Positions 1 through 9,368 of a DNA stretch of 64,000 bases are shown piece after piece. How positions within the stretch are numbered: position 1 is the stretch's first letter; every line of letters starts with the position of its first letter. The translations under genes and the position numbers were made by a program. Source of the DNA: Parietaria judaica (lineage: Eukaryota; Streptophyta; Magnoliopsida; Rosales; Urticaceae); the NCBI GenBank assembly GCA_954871525.1, contig OX940867.1:19011343-19075342 (forward strand). Direction: 5' to 3'. The notes under the pieces are model-generated. The model saw only the letters and a list, made by a program, of their open reading frames with translations, searched no databases and was not told where the DNA came from.

Positions 1-540
1 ATATATATATTCATGTTTAAATACCCGGCTAACGTCGGAGTGGCGGAGCTACCTAGAGAGAAGGCGACGGTGGAATCCCCGACTCCCCTGAGATAAAGGC
101 GGAGAAGCTAGCTAGAGAGGAAGCGCCAGAGGAAGGTCCGAACGTCGATCAATCCCCCGTCTCCGCTATCGACCCACGGCTCGCCCAGGCAAGCCCAGGT
201 ACGCACCCCATCACGTCCACCTTTAACTACGTGATGACCTGATCCCACTTGACTACAAGTGGGTACGTAGGCAGCCTCGCTATATGTGATGAGGTGCGGC
301 ATCATATACCATCACCCCCCGGCTCTCCCAGTCATCGACTACGCCAGAGCCTGATCATCGACCTGCCCTACGGAAGTTCTAGTTCTCACTGGCCACCGAC
401 CTATATCCCAAGTCTTAGGACTTTGCGGTAACGGGTCGAAGGACCCGGTTCCGGACCGACGATAAGCGGAATGTTCGATCCGCCAGACCCTACAAGAACA
501 GGAAGTCAAGCATCTAGTCCAGGAAAGTCAACAAACGGCG
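1..540 (+). mobile_element. Remnant of the 3' internal region of a Ty3/gypsy (Tat-type) element
   Basis: No intact reading frame is present. The stretch shares the motif TACGTAGGCAGCC, preceded by an AACTACGT-containing segment, with the region just downstream of the integrase of TE-1 (20060-20106) and with the LTRs of TE-8. That suggests the post-integrase spacer of a related plus-strand element whose pol lies left of the window. Boundaries are not visible; the right limit is set where recognisable motifs stop. It could also be part of an LTR. Confidence 0.4.
225..276 (+). other. Conserved stem-loop between ACTACGT and TACGTAGGCAGCC motifs
   Basis: An 8-bp perfect stem, CCCACTTG (244-251) with CAAGTGGG (256-263), and loop ACTA. 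It is flanked on the left by AACTACGTGATGACCTGAT and on the right by TACGTAGGCAGCC. The same flanks enclose different but self-complementary stems at 20060-20106, 43931-43977 and 51010-51056. Function is unknown; an RNA structure is inferred. Confidence 0.55.
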
Positions 541-831
541 ATGGGCCCGGCCCAATATCCAGCTTTGGGCTGCTACAGTGTTTAATCTGTTTTTCGGCAT
601 CAACGATGATCTTTATCCTTCAATTTCAAGAATTCTAGAACACAAACATAAAACAAATCAGCATGTACAACATTCAATTGCACATAAGATCAATTCACAA
701 TAAAATAGCACAGAACCATGTGAACCAGAATATTAAATTCATTAACAGAGACCAAAGTAATTATTGATATAATTTTTCCAAGCATATATACTATTACTAT
801 GTAATCTAGCCATCTAGGAGATACTAGAATG
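541..831. other. Spacer, no gene recognised
   Basis: AT-rich sequence downstream of the RING-H2 stop codon. It probably contains the 3' untranslated region and polyadenylation signal of that gene, but no specific site is certain. No long frame or repeat is seen. Confidence 0.4.
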
Positions 832-1422
832 TCACGTGTTTCGAGGCCGAACTCGGATCCGGGTTCGACACATAGGACATGTGCGATTCCTCTCGAGCCA
901 CCGGACAATGCAGCGGCTGTGATAGAGATGCGAGCACGACATCCGTACCGCCATCGGCATCCTAGGGCCCAAACCTTCGAGGCAAATGGCGCAGCGCTCT
1001 TCTTCGTCTACAGTTGTCGCGCTCTCGAGCAATACGCCATAATGCCTTATGCATTCGATATCATCCCAAGGCATCATTGTCACGGCCGTGAGGCTCACTC
1101 GCAGCGCCGCCGCCTTTGTGGCGAGGCTTAGTGCGCTCCGGGCAAGCCGGCACGTGTCCAAGCTATGAGGATCCACAGAGCAGGGAAGCTTGGAGAGATT
1201 GCGCCTGAAGATGCCCTCGGCGTCCTCTTGAAACTCTCGGAACGATACCGCCAATTCCTTTTCGTCCCGAATGCTGAATTGGGGTACTGTCGTCTTCGTC
1301 GAGCGGTCCGTTGGGAAGAACGCAAGCTGACACGTCAGCTTCAGGGTCATCACAGACTGAGAGTCACGCTTTGGAGGAGCTTTGTCGCCGCATTCTCCCA
1401 CGCTGAAGCTCCATTGCGCCAT
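832..1422 (-). CDS. RING-H2 finger protein, probable E3 ubiquitin ligase
   Basis: Single-exon gene of 196 residues, ATG to TGA. The C-terminal 55 residues form a complete RING-H2 domain: C144, C147, C163, H165, H168, C171, C182, C185, with spacing C-x2-C-x15-C-x-H-x2-H-x2-C-x10-C-x2-C. Such domains bind two zinc ions and recruit an E2, so the protein very likely transfers ubiquitin to an unknown substrate. The N-terminal ~140 residues show no membrane segment or signal peptide and I recognise no domain there, so it is not an ATL-type membrane ligase. A basic tail (RTRIRVRPRNT) follows the RING. The start is the first in-frame ATG; a telo-box and TATA-like sequence lie just upstream. All zinc ligands are intact and no stops interrupt the frame. 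The family is sure; the target is unknown. Confidence 0.82.
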   Translation of the reverse strand: MAQWSFSVGECGDKAPPKRDSQSVMTLKLTCQLAFFPTDRSTKTTVPQFSIRDEKELAVSFREFQEDAEGIFRRNLSKLPCSVDPHSLDTCRLARSALSLATKAAALRVSLTAVTMMPWDDIECIRHYGVLLESATTVDEEERCAICLEGLGPRMPMAVRMSCSHLYHSRCIVRWLERNRTCPMCRTRIRVRPRNT

Positions 1423-1500
1423 TCTCGCAGTCGCAGGGAATGGAAAGATTAAGCAGATGTGCGTCTTCTTATTGTAAACCCTAATTATATGGAAAACCCT
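1423..1500 (-). promoter_or_regulatory. Upstream region of the RING-H2 gene: telo-box and TATA-like sequence
   Basis: On the plus strand, AAACCCTAA (1476-1484) is a plant telo-box and TTATATGG (1485-1492) reads CCATATAA on the minus strand, about 65 nt before the ATG. Telo-boxes are common near plant transcription starts. Assignment as core promoter is inference. Confidence 0.4.
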
Positions 1501-1540
1501 TAAGTTTTACGATGTTCAAACTTGGAACACAACTTTCACG

Positions 1541-1584
1541 ATATATTATATATATATATTACTATGAGTTATATATGTATTATA

Positions 1585-1618
<34 letters not shown>
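1541..1618. repeat. AT dinucleotide microsatellite
   Basis: Two runs of alternating A and T (1541-1560 and about 1589-1618) separated by imperfect AT-rich sequence. Confidence 0.85.
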
Positions 1619-1620
<2 letters not shown>

Positions 1621-1759
1621 TTATTCGTAATTTTATAAGAAAAGAGAATTTCCAAAAAAAAAAAATGTTGATTATTTATTAAACTGATATTGTAATTTTT
1701 ATAACGAAAAAACGTGAATATGTCGTGGTCCTACGTTTTACCCGGCCATGATATATATA

Positions 1760-1900
1760 GGGAAACTTCAATAAGTATGCCCGGAAAAGTAAGTTTGAAC
1801 GGAATTATTCCCGATTTTTATAAATTACAAAATTATTCCCAAAATCAATTTTAACTCATACCTTGGGTTAACTTAACCCAACCCCTCTCTTTCCTCCCGT
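1760..1900 (+). repeat. Left terminal inverted repeat of MULE-X
   Basis: Begins GGGAAACTTCAATAAGTATG at 1760 and matches, reverse-complemented, the sequence ending at 26747. Homology runs inward through AAATTACAAAATTATTCCC, a GGGTTAACTTAACCC stretch and CCCTCTCTTTCC. A third, closely related end lies at 24235-24318. Confidence 0.6.
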
Positions 1901-2110
1901 GCCCACGCGACTCTCTCCCTCTCTTTCCCTCCCGTTGCTCTATCAAACCCAGCCCTGGTTTAGAAACACAAAACCATCCCGTGCCTCAAACCCACGCTCT
2001 CTCGCTCCGGGTCAAGTTGACTTTATTGATATGGGGTCGAATCGAATTTTTTTTATGAGGATCGAGTTGAATTTTTGGGATCGGGTTTCTATTACTATGC
2101 CACTTAATAA
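1901..2110. other. MULE-X interior, pyrimidine-rich then AT-rich, no gene recognised
   Basis: Pyrimidine-rich sequence resembling a plant 5' untranslated leader (CTCTCTCCCTCTCTTTCCCT) followed by AT-rich sequence. A 157-codon open frame covers much of 1899-2372, but it is low complexity and shows no domain. Confidence 0.35.
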
Positions 2111-2330
2111 TAAAAAGTTCAACTGGCCCCGTTCCAAAAAAACTCAACTCGACCCGGTTCTGAAAAAGTCAACCCGAACCCGTACTAACAAAGTCAACAT
2201 AAATACGGTACGAACAATTCTACTTGAAAACTGTCCAAAAAATTCAATCCGACCCCATTCTAAAAAAAAGTCAACTGGTTCGAAAAAGTCAACTCACCCC
2301 ATTCTAAATAAGTTAACCCAAAGCCGATGC
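2111..2330 (+). repeat. Degenerate ~25-bp tandem repeat (AAAAAGTCAACTCGACCCC-like)
   Basis: AAAAAGTCAAC or close variants recur about every 25 bp, separated by pyrimidine-rich CCCCATTCT-like spacers. The right end of this repeat is the point joined to TE-1 gag at the tandem-unit junctions. Confidence 0.6.
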
Positions 2331-2414
2331 GAAAAATACATATGTTTCTATTACTATTTCACTTATCAATAAGTTTTTATTTATATTCTTATTTTTGTCA
2401 AGATATAATGTGAA

Positions 2415-2487
2415 GTGAATGTGGTTTAGTGGTTATGTTATCCTTTTATGAGGGGAAAAGTTATGGGTTCGAGTCCTACCAAAGCTA
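2415..2487 (+). other. tRNA-like sequence (SINE head or tRNA pseudogene), unit 1
   Basis: Box A TGGTTTAGTGG (2422-2432) and box B GGTTCGAGTCC (2466-2476) both match RNA polymerase III promoter consensus. They lie exactly 44 nt apart start to start, as in real tRNAs. The T-arm pairs acceptably; the presumed acceptor stem does not, so this is not a functional tRNA. No clear SINE tail was found. Confidence 0.6.
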
Positions 2488-2579
2488 TATTTTAACCTTT
2501 ATTTGGATGACGTCAGCAACCGAAAAAATATAAAAAAATGGTTTATCACGGCATAAATACCTAAATTTTGGTTTATCAC

Positions 2580-3423
2580 TGTTGATGTACAAATTCGTCA
2601 TTATTTAATATAACGTAAAGTGCTAAAGTTGTGAATTAATTAAATTTACAAGTAAAGATTAAAGGTTTTAAAGGAATAAATCGATATCCATAAAAGCCCA
2701 ATTGAGAAGCCCACTAGAGCTCTCAATCAGACGAAGCCCAACGGATACAAAGCCACTCGGCCTAAAAAGCCCAAAGGCCCAATGCTATCTGTCATCAGCC
2801 CATAAAGAAGAGGGTAGAATCGTCACATTCTCTACCCGGCATCCCAATTCAAACCTCAGCGGAAGACCAGGAGCACGGAGTCAAGTCTTCAACGGGCATA
2901 ATTCAAACACGACGAAGAGAACGCAATCGTGGGACACGTGTAGCAAGGCGAGCCGTTCAACCCGTTCAGCTCGGAGAGAAGACCCCACAGTTCCTGGGAA
3001 TCCAACGGGAAGAATTGAAGTCAATAAATATCAAGCTCAAGCTCAGATCAACACACACATCCCTGAGAGAATACATCGAGAGCTCGCTACCCGGCATTTC
3101 TGCTTACTTTGAGATTTCGTTGTATTCTATTCATTTCTTCTCATTCTTTCTTTTGTTCTAGACATGATTCGCTGCCTGTAGCTGTCCGTCTATGTCATTT
3201 GTCGCAATAAACTAACAGAGGACGTAGTCAACTACCGCCTTGGGACGAACCTCTATAAAAAACCCCTCGTCTCATCTATATCGCTTATATTTATATACAT
3301 ATATCGAGAGTGAATCGAGAGCTTGCAACGTGAGAGATCGAATTCCACCAAATCATCAATCTCAAGAATATCATACGCTCACAAGTCACACCTGACTGTT
3401 TGAAGTGGGAAACCACGACAACA
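2580..3423 (+). repeat. TE-1 LTR, tandem unit 1 (844 bp)
   Basis: Starts TGTTGATGTAC and ends ACGACAACA, TG...CA. It contains a TATA box at 3254-3262 and is followed four bases later by a primer-binding site. A 136-codon open frame at 2702-3112 lies wholly inside the LTR and is not considered a gene. Confidence 0.85.
3254..3262 (+). promoter_or_regulatory. TATA box of TE-1 LTR, unit 1
   Basis: TATAAAAAA in the context CCTCTATAAAAAACCCC, in the 3' part of the LTR, a normal place for the retrotransposon promoter. Confidence 0.65.
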
Positions 3424-3426
3424 GTT

Positions 3427-3442
3427 TGGCGCCGTCTGTGGG
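3427..3442 (+). other. Primer-binding site, TE-1 unit 1
   Basis: TGGCGCCGTCTGTGGG begins four bases after the LTR. The first nine bases match the complement of the plant tRNA-Asp 3' end; the remainder is diverged, so the primer is not certain. Confidence 0.6.
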
Positions 3443-3487
3443 AAACTGATCTCGCTGACATCTACTAGCTCAAAGCACTCTGCAAAC

Positions 3488-3982
3488 ATGAGCAACAACG
3501 AAGACCAAACCGTGACTTGGTCCGAGGTTGTTAATGCCGGACATAACACGGAATCTGACGCCTTGAAGTCTCAACTAGAGGCAAGAAACGCCGAGAACCG
3601 AGAGCTGCGCAAGCAGCTCGACCTGTTCTTAGCAAATCAAGCTCAAAATGAGCAACACTCAAATCCTAGCCGGATAAATCCGGAGCAAGGCTCTGGGCAT
3701 CAAAGCAGGGCTAACCTCAGTGCGGTCCATTTCGACGTCACTGACCTGGACAATCCGCAAGCACAGAGGCGAAACCAGCCCAGACTGCCCAGCGGCCCTA
3801 GACCCTTAACACCCCAGCCGCCTCCCGACGGAGGGCAACCCCTTTTCACTCCCTTGTCGAGAACCAACCCGACTGGGACAGAAAATTTCGCGTCAAGCAG
3901 TCGCCAACGCTCTGACCACCCTAGCTATTCGTTCGAAAAAGTCAACTGGTTCGAAAAAGTCAACTCACCCCATTCTAAATAA
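3488..3982 (+). pseudogene. Truncated gag of TE-1 fused to MULE flank, unit 1 (164 codons)
   Basis: Opens with ATG 65 nt after the LTR; it is the N-terminal part of TE-1 gag. Residues ~27-55 are charged and heptad-like (probable coiled coil); residues ~95-120 are proline-rich. At about codon 147 (near 3927) the frame crosses the tandem junction and continues into the 25-bp repeat of the MULE flank until a chance stop. The capsid core and zinc knuckle are missing, so any product could only carry the N-terminal interaction region. The LTR promoter directly upstream is intact. Confidence 0.75.
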
Positions 3983-4085
3983 GTTAACCCAAAGCCGATG
4001 CGAAAAATACATATGTTTCTATTACTATTTCACTTATCAATAAGTTTTTATTTATATTCTTATTTTTGTCAAGATATAATGTGAA

Positions 4086-4158
4086 GTGAATGTGGTTTAG
4101 TGGTTATGTTATCCTTTTATGAGGGGAAAAGTTATGGGTTCGAGTCCTACCAAAGCTA
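4086..4158 (+). other. tRNA-like sequence, unit 2
   Basis: Second copy of the box A/box B sequence (box A at 4093, box B at 4137), duplicated with the tandem unit; 44-nt spacing kept. Confidence 0.6.
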
Positions 4159-4249
4159 TATTTTAACCTTTATTTGGATGACGTCAGCAACCGAAAAAAT
4201 ATAAAAAATGGTTTATCACGGCATAAATACCTAAATTTTGGTTTATCAC

Positions 4250-5093
4250 TGTTGATGTGCAAATTCGTCATTATTTAATATAACGTAAAGTGCTAAAGTT
4301 GTGAATTAATTAAATTTACAAGTAAAGATTAAAGGTTTTAAAGGAATAAATAGATATCCATAAAAGCCCAATTGAGAAGCCCACTAGAGCTCTCAATCAG
4401 ACGAAGCCCAACGGATACAAAGCCACTCGGCCTAAAAAGCCCAAAGGCCCAATGCTATCTGTCATCAGCCCAGAAAGAAGAGGGTAGAATCGTCACATTC
4501 TCTACCCGGCATCCCAATTCAAACCTCAGCGGAAGACCAGGAGCACGGAGTCAAGTCTTCAACGGGCATAATTCAAACACGACGAAGAGAACGCAATCGT
4601 GGGACACGTGTAGCAAGGCGAGCCGTTCAACCCGTTCAGCTCGTAGAGAAGACCCCACAGTTCCTGGGAATCCAACGGGAAGAATTGAAGTCAATAAATA
4701 TCAAGCTCAAGCTCAGATCAACACACACATCCCTGAGAGAATACATCGAGAGCTCGCTACCCGGCATTTCTGCTTACTTTGAGATTTCGTTGTATTCTAT
4801 TCATTTCTTCTCATTCTTTCTTTTGTTCTAGACATGATTCGCTGCCTGTAGCTGTCCGTCTATGTCATTTGTCGCAATAAACTAACAGAGGACGTAGTCA
4901 ACTACCGCCTTGGGACGAACCTCTATAAAAAACCCCTCGTCTCATCTATATCGCTTATATTTATATACATATATCGAGAGTGAATCGAGAGCTTGCAACG
5001 TGAGAGATCGAATTCCACCAAATCATCAATCTCAAGAATATCATACGCTCACAAGTCACACCTGACTGTTTGAAGTGGGAAACCACGACAACA
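4250..5093 (+). repeat. TE-1 LTR, tandem unit 2 (844 bp)
   Basis: Identical in length to the unit 1 LTR. Variants include TGTTGATGTGC at the start and CTCGTAGAGA in place of CTCGGAGAGA. Confidence 0.85.
4924..4932 (+). promoter_or_regulatory. TATA box of TE-1 LTR, unit 2
   Basis: TATAAAAAA in the same context as in unit 1. Confidence 0.65.
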
Positions 5094-5096
5094 GTT

Positions 5097-5112
5097 TGGC
5101 GCCGTCTGTGGG
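5097..5112 (+). other. Primer-binding site, TE-1 unit 2
   Basis: TGGCGCCGTCTGTGGG, identical to unit 1. Confidence 0.6.
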
Positions 5113-5157
5113 AAACTGATCTCGCTGACATCTACTAGCTCAAAGCACTCTGCAAAC

Positions 5158-5715
5158 ATGAGCAACAACGAAGACCAAACCGTGACTTGGTCCGAGGTTG
5201 TTAATGCCGGACATAACACGGAATCTGACGCCTTGAAGTCTCAACTAGAGGCAAGAAACGCCGAGAACCGAGAGCTGCGCAAGCAGCTCGACCTGTTCTT
5301 AGCAAATCAAGCTCAAAATGAGCAACACTCAAATCCTAGCCGGATAAATCCGGAGCAAGGCTCTGGGCATCAAAGCAGGGCTAACCTCAGTGCGGTCCAT
5401 TTCGACGTCACTGACCTGGACAATCCGCAAGCACAGAGGCGAAACCAGCCCAGACTGCCCAGCGGCCCTAGACCCTTAACACCCCAGCCGCCTCCCGACG
5501 GAGGGCAACCCCTTTTCACTCCCTTGTCGAGAACCAACCCGACTGGGACAGAAAATTTCGCGTCAAGCAGTCGCCAACGCTCTGACCACACCCTAGCTAT
5601 TCGTTCGAAAAAGTCAACTGGTTCGAAAAAGTCAACTCACCCCATTCTAAATAAGTTAACCCAAAGCCGATGCGAAAAATACATATGTTTCTATTACTAT
5701 TTCACTTATCAATAA
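5158..5715 (+). pseudogene. Truncated gag of TE-1 fused to MULE flank, unit 2 (185 codons)
   Basis: Same N-terminal gag segment as at 3488. At the junction GACCACACCC replaces GACCACCC, a 2-bp gain that shifts the downstream frame. The chimera therefore runs through the flank to 5715 and ends with an unrelated KYICFYYYFTYQ tail. It lacks capsid and zinc-knuckle regions and shows that the two junctions, though shared, have since diverged. Confidence 0.75.
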
Positions 5716-5757
5716 GTTTTTATTTATATTCTTATTTTTGTCAAGATATAATGTGAA

Positions 5758-5829
5758 GTGAATGTGGTTTAGTGGTTATGTTATCCTTTTATGAGGGGAA
5801 AGTTATGGGTTCGAGTCCTACCAAAGCTA
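5758..5829 (+). other. tRNA-like sequence, unit 3
   Basis: Third copy; box A at 5765 and box B at 5808. One base is missing between the boxes (GAGGGGAAAG instead of GAGGGGAAAAG), giving 43-nt spacing. Confidence 0.55.
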
Positions 5830-5920
5830 TATTTTAACCTTTATTTGGATGACGTCAGCAACCGAAAAAATATAAAAAATGGTTTATCACGGCATAAATA
5901 CCTAAATTTTGGTTTATCAC

Positions 5921-6764
5921 TGTTGATGTACAAATTCGTCATTATTTAATATAACGTAAAGTGCTAAAGTTGTGAATTAATTAAATTTACAAGTAAAGAT
6001 TAAAGGTTTTAAAGGAATAAATCGATATCCATAAAAGCCCAATTGAGAAGCCCACTAGAGCTCTCAATCAGACGAAGCCCAACGGATACAAAGCCACTCG
6101 GCCTAAAAAGCCCAAAGGCCCAATGCTATCTGTCATCAGCCCAGAAAGAAGAGGGTAGAATCGTCACATTCTCTACCCGGCATCCCAATTCAAACCTCAG
6201 CGGAAGACCAGGAGCACGGAGTCAAGTCTTCAACGGGCATAATTCAAACACGACAAAGAGAACGCAATCGTGGGACACGTGTAGCAAGGCGAGCCGTTCA
6301 ACCCGTTCAGCTCGGAGAGAAGACCCCACAGTTCCTGGGAATCCAACGGGAATAATTGAAGTCAATAAATATCAAGCTCAAGCTCAGATCAACACACACA
6401 TCCCTGAGAGAATACATCGAGAGCTCGCTACCCGGCATTTCTGCTTACTTTGAGATTTCGTTGTATTCTATTCATTTCTTCTCATTCTTTCTTTTGTTCT
6501 AGACATGATTCGCTGCCTGTAGCTGTCCGTCTATGTCATTTGTCGCAATAAACTAACAGAGGACGTAGTCAACTACCGCCTTGGGACGAACCTCTATAAA
6601 AAACCCCTCGTCTCATCTATATCGCTTATATTTATATACATATATCGAGAGTGAATCGAGAGCTTGCAACGCGAGAGATCGAATTCCACCAAATCATCAA
6701 TCTCAAGAATATCATACGCTCACAAGTCACACCTGACTGTTTGAAGTGGGAAACCACGACAACA
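5921..6764 (+). repeat. TE-1 LTR, tandem unit 3 (844 bp)
   Basis: The LTR contiguous with the rest of TE-1. TG...CA ends and TATA box are kept; differences from units 1 and 2 include GACAAAGAG, GGGAATAATTG and ACGCGAGAG. Confidence 0.87.
6595..6603 (+). promoter_or_regulatory. TATA box of TE-1 LTR, unit 3
   Basis: TATAAAAAA, same context as units 1 and 2. Confidence 0.65.
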
Positions 6765-6767
6765 GTT

Positions 6768-6783
6768 TGGCGCCGTCTGTGGG
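6768..6783 (+). other. Primer-binding site, TE-1 unit 3
   Basis: TGGCGCCGTCTGTGGG four bases after the LTR end. Confidence 0.6.
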
Positions 6784-6828
6784 AAACTGATCTCGCTGAC
6801 ATCTACTAGCTCAAAGCACTCTGCAAAC

Positions 6829-8492
6829 ATGAGCAACAACGAAGACCAAACCGTGACTTGGTCCGAGGTTGTTAATGCCGGACATAACACGGAATCTGAC
6901 GCCTTGAAGTCTCAACTAACGCCGAGAACCGAGAGCTGCGCAAGCAGCTCGACCTGTTCTTAGCAAATCAAGCTCAAAATGAGCAACACTCAAATCCTAG
7001 CCGGATAAATCCGGAGCAAGGCTCTGGGCATCAAAGCAGGGCTAACCTCAGTGCGGTCCATTTCGACGTCACTGACCTGGACAATCCGCAAGCACAGAGG
7101 CGAAACCAGCCCAGACTGCCCAGCGGCCCTAGACCCTTAACACCCCAGCCGCCTCCCGACGGAGGGCAACCCCTTTTCACTCCCTTGTCGAGAACCAACC
7201 CGACTGGGACAGAAAATTTCGCGTCAAGCAGTCGCCAACGCTCTGACCACCCTAGCTAATCGTCGGTGTACGAGCAAAGCCGCGACATCAATATGGGCCT
7301 CCAGGGCCGACCGGTCATATATCCGAGGTATCCCATCCCGGTATACGGACAGGAATCCCTCCAACCCGTGCGCCCCAAACCGGCTCCTCGGGGTACGGAA
7401 TTGGAGGAGCTTAAACGCACAATGGAAGAAATGAACGAGAAACTCGTTCGCGTGCACTCCCGAGTGCACAGCGCTACCACCGCTGCCCCTGAAATTGAGC
7501 GGTTAGTGGAAAAGTCTAGAAGAATCCCCTTCTCACTTGCCATAACCAACGTAAAGCTCAGGGATTGCGGGCGTGTGAATCTGCCAAGGTACGACGGGAC
7601 GACTGATCCCAAAGTACACCTAAGATCCTTTAGGATCGCTATGGGACGGGAAAACCTGGAAGCACACGAAGTGGACGCAGGGCGATGCCAGTACTTCGCG
7701 GAAAATCTAGCCTGCCCGGCAATGGAGTGGTTCTCAAAATTAGAGCCACGATCCATCGAAAACTTCGAACAGCTGACGACCGTGTTTCTCAAACACTTTT
7801 CCATGTTCATGGAGACTGAGACCACGGTGGCAAACCTCTACGCTTTACATCAGGAGAGAGGAGAGCCGCTTCGGGCCTTTATGACCAGGTTCAAAAAGAC
7901 CATGGTCAAGATAAACGGGATCAGTGATGAAACCGCCATAGCCGCCCTCACAGCCGGATTATGGTACGACTCGAAGTTCAAAACGGACATCATCGTGAAT
8001 CGTTACAGCTCCATTGAAAACGTGATCCATAGGTCATCCAACTGGATCAAGCACGATGAAGAGCTAGAAGAACTGCGAAGAAAACACAACCTCCAGCCCG
8101 GCCATCAGCGAAACCAGGGCCCACCCAGCCATCCAATGCAGTCTAGAACCGGAGGCCACAACAACGCCTTTCGAGGACCGAGAAACACCTCTCCCATTCA
8201 AAAACATCCCTTTCAAACCGGAAACCCAAGAGGGAACAACGGACCGAATTCGCGAAATCCATACGTCTTCAACGTAAATTCGGAAACCGCGGACTTTGAA
8301 GTACAGGCAGAAGTTGAAGATGCACCAGAGGAGGTGCTAGTAAGTTCAAGAGACTTCCCCCCGTATAGCCACGACACATTCCCGTGACACGACCCCAAAT
8401 CCTGGTGTAACTTCTATATAGTGTAAGGGCACCATACAAAAAATTGTCTGGTACTCCGCGCACCCTTAGCGGAAAAATACATTAATGGAGAA
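6829..8492 (+). pseudogene. gag of TE-1 (capsid-type), disrupted
   Basis: The capsid/nucleocapsid precursor, which packages element RNA in cytoplasmic particles. It starts at the ATG used in units 1 and 2, but a 10-bp deletion near 6920 shifts the frame and an in-frame TAA follows at about 7257. From 7266 the frame is open for 373 codons and contains the plant retrotransposon gag core (residues ~95-215, with an MEWFSKLEPRSI segment). After a TGA at 8385 comes a zinc-knuckle-like WCNFYIV.GHHTKNC segment with a second stop (TAA). Capsid frame, knuckle and protease are all in one register, as expected for a single gag-pol polyprotein. Inactive as it stands. Confidence 0.85.
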
Positions 8493-9362
8493 TTGGGAGA
8501 AATAAACTTCGGCAACGAGCTGAAGAGTGGACAACCTTCCGGACAGGATATTCAGCAAAATCAGGCCCAAAACGACCAGAAGAGAACCGAGCAGCAAGGA
8601 CCGGTAAAAGGAAATGCTAAGCCAAACAAAAGAGGCCGAGTACATATGCTCGAAGAACCAGAGGAACAAGAGTACGAGGAGTCAGGTGACGTCGACGAAC
8701 AGCTGAGCGAAATCCCCGAACCCGTCGGAAGAATCTACACAATAGTGGGAGGATCCCAACTCCACGAAAATTCTATCGACTCAATCAAGGCCCGCCAACG
8801 AAGACTCAAAGCTGGCCCGATAGTTCTCCCAAGACAAGAGCCGGACTACGAAATCAAGTTCAAAGATAGCGAGGCAGCCACTCTGGTCGGACCGCATGAC
8901 GACGCGCTAGTAGTCACACTCCTAGTCTCCTCATTTACGATGGATAGAATCCTAATCGATAACGGGAGCTCACTCGACGTGATTTTCTTGGAACCGCTGC
9001 TGAAGATGGAGGTCGACGAGACAGAGATCAACAGAGAGGCCATCCCACTAACCGGCTTCGATGGAGGAACCATCAACTCAATAGGGACGGTGCGGCTGCC
9101 AATCGCCGCAGCAGGGGTAGGAAAAATAAAAAACTTCCTAGTGTTGGACTGCCCGTCAGTTTACAACATGATACTAGGAAGGCCCTGGCTGCACATGATG
9201 AACGCCGTGCCGTCAAATTACCATCAACTAATCCGCTTCTCGAACAGGGAAGGAAAAATCATTGATATAAAAGGAAACCAAAAGCAGTCCAGGATTTGCT
9301 ACATGAGCGCTTTCCGGAATATCCAGGCCGCCAAAGCCGGGGAGAAGAAGTCTACTGCATAG
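8493..9362 (+). pseudogene. Retropepsin-like protease region of TE-1
   Basis: 289 codons in the gag frame. Residues ~1-75 are a hydrophilic Gln/Glu/Lys-rich linker. IVGGSQLHENSIDSIKA (~84-100) is typical upstream of Tat-type proteases. The catalytic loop is LIDNGSS (residues 154-160), a D-N-G form of the D-T/S-G motif common in this branch, and the flap/C-terminal region includes LGRPWLHMM. The protease matures the polyprotein. It ends at a TAG just before the RT segment, which keeps the same frame; that stop looks like a single mutation rather than a true boundary. Confidence 0.85.
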
Positions 9363-9368
9363 CAATTA

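Larger units (their letters stand above)
2262..7258 (+). repeat. Three tandem ~1.67-kb units: MULE flank + complete LTR + leader + gag start
   Basis: Units are about 2262-3927, 3928-5599 and 5600-7258. Each holds ~310 bp of MULE-X interior (with a tRNA-like sequence), an 844-bp LTR, a primer-binding site and the first ~145 codons of gag. They differ at only about a dozen positions plus a 10-bp deletion in unit 3. Both internal junctions join the same gag position (CCCTAGCTA) to the same flank position (TTCGTTCGAAAAAGTCAAC), so one duplication was later copied. Including non-element flank in the unit rules out simple LTR-LTR recombination. An assembly artefact is possible but is disfavoured by the unit-specific variants. 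Confidence 0.92.

Noticed and set aside
2415..2487. Functional tRNA gene
   Set aside because: Boxes A and B are good but the acceptor stem does not pair, and no normal anticodon arm can be assigned.
2702..3112. 136-codon open frame repeated at 4372 and 6043
   Set aside because: It lies inside the TE-1 LTR, has no domain, and recurs only because the LTR is triplicated.
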